Assembly (NCBI GenBank): GCA_030589945.1
Contig: JAUUZN010000002.1
Coordinates: 1 to 60,166, forward strand
Source of the DNA: Gammaproteobacteria bacterium
GTDB taxonomy: Bacteria > Pseudomonadota > Gammaproteobacteria > Enterobacterales > GCA-2746155
Direction: 5' to 3'
Length of the DNA: 60,166 nucleotides
Positions 50,729 through 60,166 of the stretch are shown one piece after another. A model generated the notes under the pieces. It was not told the origin of the DNA and ran no database searches. It saw only the letters and a program-made list of their open reading frames with translations. Both the position numbers and the translations under genes were made by a program. Position 1 is the first letter of the stretch, and each line of letters starts with the position of its first letter.

Positions 50729-52915
50729 TTAACGAGCCTGAGCTTTAGCTAATTTTCGATAGTGATGTAGAATTGGTTCGGTATAGCCATTGGGTTGGAC
50801 GATACCTGAAAATATTAGAGCAGAAGCGGCCTGAAATGCAAGACTCTGCTCAGTATTGTTTGACATGGGAATATACCATTCATCTGAACTGTTTTGTTGA
50901 TCAACAATACGGGCCATACGTATGAGAATTTCTTTTATCTGATTTTCAGTACAGATTCCGTGGAATAACCAATTTGCAATGTGTTGACTGGATATTCTAA
51001 GTGTTGCTCTATCTTCCATGAGCCCAACATCATGAATATCAGGAACCTTTGAACAGCCAATCCCTTGTTCTACCCAACGAACAACATAGCCTAGAATTCC
51101 CTGGATATTATTTTCAAGTTCAGTGGTTATATCTTCAGCCGTCAGCTTTTTGTTTGTAGGCATTAGTGGAATTGTGAGAATATCTTCAAACAGGAACTTT
51201 GCACTGCTTGCTAGTTCTTTTTGTACTGCTTGCACATCAGTTTGATGATAATGTAGAGCATGCAATGTTGCTGCAGTAGGGGAAGGAACCCAGGCGGTAT
51301 TAGCCCCTGATTTAGGATGCTCAATTTTTTGTTTCATCATTTGCTTCATTTCATCTGGCATGGCCCACATGCCTTTCCCTATTTGGGCCCTTCCATGAAA
51401 GCCGCAGGACAGACCCACATCAACATTATAGTCTTCATAAGCAGATATCCAAGGCTGTTGCTTAATCCCTGCCTTCGGCAAGAAAGCCCCAGCATACATA
51501 CTGGTGTGGATTTCATCACCAGTTCGGTCAAGAAATCCAGTATTGATAAAAATAACGCGATGTTTTGCAGCTCTAATACACTCTTTCAGATTAACGGTAG
51601 TGCGACGCTCTTCATCCATAATGCCAAGTTTGATGGTATTGGTTTTTAGTTTAAGAAGCTGCTCAACTGCAGCAAATAGTTTGCAAGTGAATTCAACTTC
51701 TTCTGGTCCGTGCATTTTAGGTTTTACGATGTAGATGCTGCCTGCTTGAGAATTACCTGAATTAGTACGATTGAGATCAATTGAACCAATTAAGCTAGTC
51801 ACTACAGCATCAATAATACCTTCGGGCAAGTCTTCTACTCCAATATCGGTATTCTGTAATAGCTCAGAATTCATCAATTGACCCACATTACGAGCAAACA
51901 GTAGAGATGTTCCTGAGAGTTGAAATTGGTTACCCTCTAAGTCAGTATATTGTCTGTCGGATTCCATTTGGCGAACAATAGTTTTATCTTTCTTAGTAAA
52001 ACTAACACTCAAGTTACCTCGCATGAGTCCTAACCAATTTCGGTAGGCAATTAGTTTGTCTTCAGCATCTACTGCAGTTACGGAATCTTCGAAATCAATG
52101 ATGGTAGTCAGTGCTGATTCAATAATGATATCTTGCATAGCAGCGATATCTGTAGCACCAATTTTACCCGTGGGGTCGAACTGTAATTCTACATGTAATC
52201 CATTATTGACTAGCAAAATAGAGCTTGGTTGTGCCATTAATCCTTTATAACCAAGCAATTGAAGTTGATTTTTGAGTGTTACCTGTTCGCCATTTTGTAA
52301 TGTCATACACAGGCTTTTGTTGTCAATAAAATAATTTGAGACATCCGTATGAGAACCTGTGGTGCAAGGGAAGCATTGGTCAAGAAAGTTTTTTGCATAG
52401 GCAATAACTTTATCGGCTCGTTTGTGACTAAACCCCGTTGAGTTTTTTTGAACAGTTTCACCTTCATTAATATCACTGTCAATGACGTCGGTCCCGTACA
52501 ATGCATCATAAAGACTACCCCAACGAGCATTTGCTGCGTTAAGTGCGAAGCGGGCATTGTTAACGGGTACTACCAACTGTGGTCCAGCGATCAATGCAAC
52601 TTCAAAATCAACATCGGTTGTTTCTATTTGAAAATCTTCTTCTTGTTTTAGGATGTAACCAATGTCATAGAGATATTGGATGTAATCTTCCTGAATAAAA
52701 TTTTTACCTTGATGTGTTTGATGGTATTCATCTATCTGTTGTTGCAAATGCTTCCGACGCTGAAGTAAAGCATTATTGCGAGGTGTAAAATTTCGCAAAA
52801 TTTGTTTAAAACCAGCCCAAAATTCGCTCTCTCCAACTTGAGTAAATGGCAAAACCTCATCATTGATGAATCTTGAAAATGTTTTATTAATTATTATTTG
52901 TTGTGAATTTGTCAT
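50729..52915 (-). CDS. glcB: Malate synthase G
   Basis: NARWGSLYDALYGTDVI, TIIDFEDSVTAVDAEDK, KPKMHGPEEVEF, GIMDEERRTTVNL. Confidence 0.96.
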   Translation of the reverse strand: MTNSQQIIINKTFSRFINDEVLPFTQVGESEFWAGFKQILRNFTPRNNALLQRRKHLQQQIDEYHQTHQGKNFIQEDYIQYLYDIGYILKQEEDFQIETTDVDFEVALIAGPQLVVPVNNARFALNAANARWGSLYDALYGTDVIDSDINEGETVQKNSTGFSHKRADKVIAYAKNFLDQCFPCTTGSHTDVSNYFIDNKSLCMTLQNGEQVTLKNQLQLLGYKGLMAQPSSILLVNNGLHVELQFDPTGKIGATDIAAMQDIIIESALTTIIDFEDSVTAVDAEDKLIAYRNWLGLMRGNLSVSFTKKDKTIVRQMESDRQYTDLEGNQFQLSGTSLLFARNVGQLMNSELLQNTDIGVEDLPEGIIDAVVTSLIGSIDLNRTNSGNSQAGSIYIVKPKMHGPEEVEFTCKLFAAVEQLLKLKTNTIKLGIMDEERRTTVNLKECIRAAKHRVIFINTGFLDRTGDEIHTSMYAGAFLPKAGIKQQPWISAYEDYNVDVGLSCGFHGRAQIGKGMWAMPDEMKQMMKQKIEHPKSGANTAWVPSPTAATLHALHYHQTDVQAVQKELASSAKFLFEDILTIPLMPTNKKLTAEDITTELENNIQGILGYVVRWVEQGIGCSKVPDIHDVGLMEDRATLRISSQHIANWLFHGICTENQIKEILIRMARIVDQQNSSDEWYIPMSNNTEQSLAFQAASALIFSGIVQPNGYTEPILHHYRKLAKAQAR

Positions 52916-53109
52916 ACTTATTACATTATTCCATCAATTAAGTGTTTAGACTGATCGTTACCAGTGTATTTTTTGAGAAATATGAAGCATAACAAAAGCC
53001 TGAATAGAAAATCATATTTACAAAAAAACTAAAATTAAGGAACTCACAAAATCATCAGTCGTTGATTCTTAAAAGGTATCCTAATTGTGCATGTATTTAT
53101 ATCGTTTAT

Positions 53110-53123
53110 TTGATCTAAATCAA
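53110..53123. promoter_or_regulatory. FNR/Anr box upstream of the TonB receptor
   Basis: TTGATCTAAATCAA, perfect TTGAT-N4-ATCAA. Confidence 0.8.
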
Positions 53124-53196
53124 CTCTAGAAATTATTGAAAGAATTACTATGCCGACAGTTGTAAGAACACAGCAATTATTGAGAGGGAATAATTA

Positions 53197-55389
53197 ATGT
53201 ATAAATTTTTTACGTTAGCAGCCTTAGGCCTGCTGATAAGCTTTATGCCGAGTTCTGTTTTACTCGCCGAAGACGATTCCGGTCGTGATACAGACGAAAA
53301 TACAGTGGTGGTGATCGCCAACAAACAGTCACGAACCGTTTTTGAAGTGGTTGGGGCGGTATCAATTATCGATGCTGAGTCAATCGCCATAACCAATAGT
53401 GAAAATTTAGCTGATGCTCTTCGCTATGAAAGCAATATTGACATGGAGAATGCAGGCGCTCGATTTGGTTCTTCAGGTATTAATATAAGGGGTATTGGCC
53501 AAAATAGAGTCGCTGTTGAAGTCGATGGTGTGTCCAATGCCAAGCAGTTTTCGATTGGTTCCTACTCCAATGCGACTTCAATATTTCCTGAAACAGATTT
53601 AATTAAACGTATAGAAATACTTAATGGACCGGCTTCAACTCTTTATGGAAGTGATGCCATTGGTGGCATTGTCTCGATTCAAACTTGGGATCCAGTTGAG
53701 TTAATTCAAAAATCATCCGCTGAGAGATATTCAAAATTACGCATTGCTTATGATGGCAAGAATCAAGGACAGGCATTATCGGCCATTACTGCATGGCAAT
53801 CTGAACAATTTGATTCAATGGTGTCGGTAACGACTCGCCAAGGTAAAGAGTTGCTAAATCATGATTCAATCACTACTCCTGCTGATTCTGTTGATTGGTC
53901 TGAAAATAATATTTTCACTAAATTTGTATGGAATACCAATGAATCAGATGTTTTAAGGATCAGTTTAAACGCATCAAATCGAAAACAGGACACAGAAATT
54001 AATTCATTTCTTGGTCAAGAGCGATTTTCAAGAACAACAGAGTTAATTGGTAATGATGCACAGGATAATTATAAAGTTATTGCGAATTATGATTTTTCCT
54101 TAGATAACAATTGGTTTGATGACGGCTTATTCAAAGCCTATTACGGTGCGACTAGTTTTGAACAGACTACCAATGAACTGCGTTCTTCACGCAGAGGTAC
54201 ACCACTTGCCCAATATCGATATTTTGAATATCAACAGAGTGAGGTGGGTATTGAGCTTAATTTAAATAAAACGCTCAATTCAGATAATGCTACTCACAGT
54301 ATGATTTTTGGCATTGACATAAATTATGCGTCAATTGAAGAACTAAGAGATGGCTCTGAGACAAACCTAACAACCGGCATTACTAATACGAGCATCCTCA
54401 GTGAGGAATTTCCAAGACGAGATTTTCCCAATTCAGACGTTGATACTGTGGGTTTATTTGTTCTGGATGAGATAAAGATAGACGGCACGCCTTGGACATT
54501 AATACCTGCGATAAGAGTTGATCATTATCAGCTCAGTCCATCTCGGGATAGTCTTTTCGATGCCAATGGTACTGATACTGAAATTGTGTCAATTAGTGAG
54601 ACTGACTTTTCTCCAAAGTTGGGTGCTATGTATGAATGGTCGGACAATACCAATGTCTACTTTCAATACGTTCACGGATTTAGAGCACCACCCTTCGATG
54701 ACGTAAATATTGGTCTTAATATTCCGTTGTTTAACATTAAAGCAATCGCTAATCCAGATTTGAGGTCAGAATCTTCAGATGGCTATGAAATAGGCCTTAG
54801 AACAAAATCAGAGGATCAGTACTTTGAAGCCACAGTATTTTTAACAAATTACCAAGACTTTATTGAGTCAAAAGCAATCATCGGAATCGAGCCAGAAACA
54901 GGAGCATTACTATTTCAGTCGCGTAATATTGAAGAAGCAAAAATTTCTGGTGTTGAACTATCGCACCGTTGGCAAATAGGCCCCCAACTTAAAAGTTATT
55001 CAACCTTATCGACAACTCGTGGTGACAATGAAATTACAAATCAGCCATTGAACTCAATATCACCTGCTAAATTTGTCCATAACCTTGAATGGACCGGCGA
55101 TGATGGTCATTGGTCTGTTAATCTTTATTCTAGTTTTGTCAAAAAAGTTTCGAGAGTTGATGAGACAAATAATGACTACTTCAAACCATCTGGCTATGCA
55201 GTTTTTGATCTATTTTATAATTATAATTTTAGTGATAAGCACCATATCCAGGTGGGTTTATTCAATTTAACCAATAAAAAATATTGGAACTGGCAACAGG
55301 TCAAAAATTTCTCAACCAATGAAACAATCATTGACTCTTTGTCACAGCCATCAAGGACACTATCGGTTTCCTATCATTTATATTTGTAA
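53197..55389 (+). CDS. TonB-dependent receptor, heme/hemoglobin receptor-like
   Basis: Plug GINIRGIGQNRVAVEVDGV, IEILNGPASTLYGSDAIGGIVS; C-terminal GLFNLTNKKYWNWQQVKNF. Confidence 0.9.
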   Translation: MYKFFTLAALGLLISFMPSSVLLAEDDSGRDTDENTVVVIANKQSRTVFEVVGAVSIIDAESIAITNSENLADALRYESNIDMENAGARFGSSGINIRGIGQNRVAVEVDGVSNAKQFSIGSYSNATSIFPETDLIKRIEILNGPASTLYGSDAIGGIVSIQTWDPVELIQKSSAERYSKLRIAYDGKNQGQALSAITAWQSEQFDSMVSVTTRQGKELLNHDSITTPADSVDWSENNIFTKFVWNTNESDVLRISLNASNRKQDTEINSFLGQERFSRTTELIGNDAQDNYKVIANYDFSLDNNWFDDGLFKAYYGATSFEQTTNELRSSRRGTPLAQYRYFEYQQSEVGIELNLNKTLNSDNATHSMIFGIDINYASIEELRDGSETNLTTGITNTSILSEEFPRRDFPNSDVDTVGLFVLDEIKIDGTPWTLIPAIRVDHYQLSPSRDSLFDANGTDTEIVSISETDFSPKLGAMYEWSDNTNVYFQYVHGFRAPPFDDVNIGLNIPLFNIKAIANPDLRSESSDGYEIGLRTKSEDQYFEATVFLTNYQDFIESKAIIGIEPETGALLFQSRNIEEAKISGVELSHRWQIGPQLKSYSTLSTTRGDNEITNQPLNSISPAKFVHNLEWTGDDGHWSVNLYSSFVKKVSRVDETNNDYFKPSGYAVFDLFYNYNFSDKHHIQVGLFNLTNKKYWNWQQVKNFSTNETIIDSLSQPSRTLSVSYHLYL

Positions 55390-55403
55390 TATCGAATGTT
55401 GGT

Positions 55404-55417
55404 TTGATATAGGTCAA
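55404..55417. promoter_or_regulatory. FNR/Dnr-like box upstream of nirS
   Basis: TTGATATAGGTCAA, one mismatch to TTGAT-N4-ATCAA. Confidence 0.6.
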
Positions 55418-55544
55418 TATATTGCTTTAAAAGTAGGTCTAAAATCTTGATTAAGATAAATATATTATGTCGGGTGTGAATTATTTTGTCCTGACCCAAT
55501 GAATTAATTTAACAGTAATTAGAAAAATAAAATCATAAAAATAG

Positions 55545-57704
<2,160 letters not shown>

Positions 57705-57739
57705 ACCGAATAACCGGGCTGTGGGTTTATTGTTCTTAT

Positions 57740-59116
57740 CTAACCCTCTCCAATGAACTCATAGCACGGTTTGTATTCTTTAGAAGCAAGTTTCATGCGG
57801 CGCTGCTTTATGAAAGCCTGAAGTAAGTTATCAACTTCAGCACATAAAGTAGCATCGCCTTTTAGCTTGTAAGGTCCATACTTTTCAATGGCTTCAATGC
57901 CATTTTCTTTTACATTTCCCGTCACAATCCCTGAAAAAGCTTTTCTTAAATTTGCAGCCAAAGAATGTTTACTCTGATTTCGAGTAAGGTCTAGGGCCGC
58001 CATTTTTTGATGATCGGGTTCAAAGGGTTGTTGAAATAAATCATCAATGGTCAGCCGCCAATTAAAGTGAAAGGCATCATCCATATCTTTTCTAAATTGC
58101 GTCACATTTGCCATACACTGTAAAAGTTCTTTTGCAACCTGATCGGGATCGTCAATGATTATTTTGTACTTTGAACATGCCTCATCGCCCAATGTATTTC
58201 TGATAAACCGGTCAATTTTGTCAAAGTAAGCCACGGAATCTTTATTACCAGTGAAAATGAGCGGCAAGGGCAGGTTGTTGTTTTTTTCGTCCAGTAACAC
58301 ACCTAGAATATAAAGAATTTCTTCCATGGTGCCTACACCACCTGGGAATACGATAATTCCATGTCCTAATCGTACAAATGCTTCTAGACGTTTTTCAATG
58401 TCGGGCATGATCACCAATTCATTCACTATTGGATTCGGTGATTCTGCCGCAATGATCCCAGGCTCAGTGATGCCAATAAAACGACCATCATGGATGCGTT
58501 GCTTAGATTGGCCAATGAGTGCACCCTTCATGGGTCCTTTCATCGCTCCCGGTCCACATCCTGTGATGATGTTAATTGCTCGTAGTCCTAATCGGTAACC
58601 TACATCCTTGGTGTATTCGTATTCTTCATCGGATATTGCATGACCTCCCCAACAGACGACCTGATTGGGTTCAATACCGGGTTTAATAGCCTGTGCATTG
58701 CGTAGCATGATGAAGATTGCATTGGTGATTAAATCATTGGAACTAAAATCAAAATCTGGATTGTTGGCCAATGCCTGATCGAGGAATACGATATCGCGTA
58801 ATACTGAAAAGAGATGTTCTCTTATGCCTTTGATCATCACGCCGTCAACGAACGCCTGATTGGGTGCGTTGATAATTTCGAGTTCTATGCCTCTATTTTT
58901 CTGTAAGACATTAATATCGAAATTTTCATACTGAGATTGGACGTGTCGGATATCATCGGTGATTTCAAGGCTATTGAGTACTGCCAATGCACATTTCTTG
59001 AATAACTCTTTAATACCTCCTTCTGAGCTATCTCTTATTCTTGAGACCTCATTGAGGGACAGGATGTTACTCGTTGGGTTGGGTCTGATGACTGTGTTTT
59101 GGAATTTATTACTCAC
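57740..59116 (-). CDS. ppnN: Nucleotide 5'-monophosphate nucleosidase (PpnN/YgdH, LOG family)
   Basis: CWGGHAISDEEYEY, GCGPGAMKGPMKGA, PGGVGTMEEILY. Confidence 0.93.
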   Translation of the reverse strand: MSNKFQNTVIRPNPTSNILSLNEVSRIRDSSEGGIKELFKKCALAVLNSLEITDDIRHVQSQYENFDINVLQKNRGIELEIINAPNQAFVDGVMIKGIREHLFSVLRDIVFLDQALANNPDFDFSSNDLITNAIFIMLRNAQAIKPGIEPNQVVCWGGHAISDEEYEYTKDVGYRLGLRAINIITGCGPGAMKGPMKGALIGQSKQRIHDGRFIGITEPGIIAAESPNPIVNELVIMPDIEKRLEAFVRLGHGIIVFPGGVGTMEEILYILGVLLDEKNNNLPLPLIFTGNKDSVAYFDKIDRFIRNTLGDEACSKYKIIIDDPDQVAKELLQCMANVTQFRKDMDDAFHFNWRLTIDDLFQQPFEPDHQKMAALDLTRNQSKHSLAANLRKAFSGIVTGNVKENGIEAIEKYGPYKLKGDATLCAEVDNLLQAFIKQRRMKLASKEYKPCYEFIGEG

Positions 59117-59242
59117 GACTGCTCCGGTTTATTTTGATTTGTGCTTCCTAATGTTCTAACTATAGATGTAAACGTTGATTATTCATACTGATTGAGTTGT
59201 AACAATGTTTTATAGCTGGTTATTTCTTTGTATCAGGCCTCG

Positions 59243-59342
59243 GTGCCATTGGTCTATAATTGCTGGACGCCGTTAACCCGTCCATGGGGGCTTCGCTGCA
59301 GCATCCCTGCTGCAGAGACCTGCAATTATAGACCAATGGCAC
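59243..59342. repeat. Nested inverted-repeat intergenic element
   Basis: Perfect 21-bp outer arms GTGCCATTGGTCTATAATTGC / GCAATTATAGACCAATGGCAC enclosing hairpin CTGCAGCA-TCCC-TGCTGCAG. Confidence 0.9.
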
Positions 59343-59514
59343 AGAGCCCTTTAATTGGCTGTTTTTTTTAGTTTCACCAGTAAAAAAACATGTCGTTTTT
59401 GGCGGGTTTTATTGACTGTTTCTCTACTCATCGGTATAGTCCGCTAGCTCAGTGAATACAGTGTGTTAGAACGATTTCTTATGCACATTTGCAAACCTAA
59501 AACAAAGAATTGTC

Positions 59515-60166
59515 ATGCGACTTAAAGACTTCAATTTTCAATTGCCGGAAGAATTGATTGCCCAGTATCCTCTTGAGGAACGTACTGCGAGTCGATTGCT
59601 TTGTTTGGACGGTGAAAATGGCGGTATAGAGCATCGGTATTTTGCTGATCTGTTGCAGATTGTTGAGGCGGGTGATTTGCTTGTATTTAATAATACTAAA
59701 GTAATTCCTGCTCGTTTGAGTGCGACTAAAAGTACCGGTGGTAAGGTTGAGATTCTTATTGAGCGTCTCACTTCTAATTTTGAAGCGCTTGCTTATATCA
59801 AGGCGAGTAAATCTCCTAAAGCGGGTTCTTTGCTTTTATTGGAAGATGGTACTGAGGTTGAGGTTGTTGGTCGGGACGATAATCTTTATCGACTAAAAAC
59901 TGTTGATGGGTCAGATTTTATGATTTATTTGGACGCTATGGGTCACATGCCATTGCCTCCATACATTAAGCGCGCTGATGAAATTTCTGACCGTGAACGT
60001 TATCAAACGGTATATGGCGAACATGATGGTGCTGTTGCGGCTCCTACTGCTGGGCTTCATTTTAGTGAAGAGTTGATATCAAAGCTTAAAGCTAAAGGTG
60101 TTGAAACTGGTTTTGTGACGCTGCATGTCGGTGCAGGGACTTTTCAGCCGGTTCGTGTGGATGATA
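59515..60166 (+). CDS. queA: S-adenosylmethionine:tRNA ribosyltransferase-isomerase QueA, truncated by window end
   Basis: Hand-translated [29 protein letters not shown]...[12 protein letters not shown]...AAPTAGLHF...[11 protein letters not shown]. Confidence 0.95.
   Translation, partial: MRLKDFNFQLPEELIAQYPLEERTASRLLCLDGENGGIEHRYFADLLQIVEAGDLLVFNNTKVIPARLSATKSTGGKVEILIERLTSNFEALAYIKASKSPKAGSLLLLEDGTEVEVVGRDDNLYRLKTVDGSDFMIYLDAMGHMPLPPYIKRADEISDRERYQTVYGEHDGAVAAPTAGLHFSEELISKLKAKGVETGFVTLHVGAGTFQPVRVDD

Noticed and set aside
52303-52557. 84-aa ORF inside glcB on the same strand in another frame
   Set aside because: Out-of-frame shadow of malate synthase G with no recognisable domain.

Overview
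60-kb window from a low-GC gammaproteobacterium-like genome (taxonomy is inference). Most of it is well-organised chromosome: an ECF sigma/DUF6249 group, TonB receptors, a full ccoNOQPGHIS cbb3 oxidase operon behind a perfect FNR box, metJ-pyk, mobA/moaB, cmoAB, glcB, ppnN, queA and one tRNA-Arg(UCG). The most interesting part is a set of anaerobic nitrogen-oxide respiration genes. At about 28.5-39.4 kb there is a minus-strand cluster. It encodes a 48-aa single-TM microprotein missing from the ORF track, a CuA subunit II, and a heme-copper oxidase subunit I whose active-site Tyr position is Gln (GHSSQQ, NO-reductase-like). It continues with ctaB, SCO/SenC, a cytochrome b + 2x[4Fe-4S] ferredoxin + MvhD-like fusion, TlpA, two different COX15 types in tandem, and a second oxidase subunit I homologue that appears to lack the CuB His-His pair. 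At about 53-57.7 kb an FNR box precedes a heme-type TonB receptor, and an FNR/Dnr-like box precedes a NirS-type cytochrome cd1 with an extra N-terminal c-heme domain. Other points of note: a head-to-head pdxA/cytochrome c peroxidase breakpoint at about nt 245, a PabB-NUDIX fusion, a frameshifted M1-M28-PDZ peptidase, a divergent CsrA with an insertion, tandem MetJ boxes, and a nested inverted-repeat element near 59.3 kb. All calls come from reading the sequence; no searches were run.
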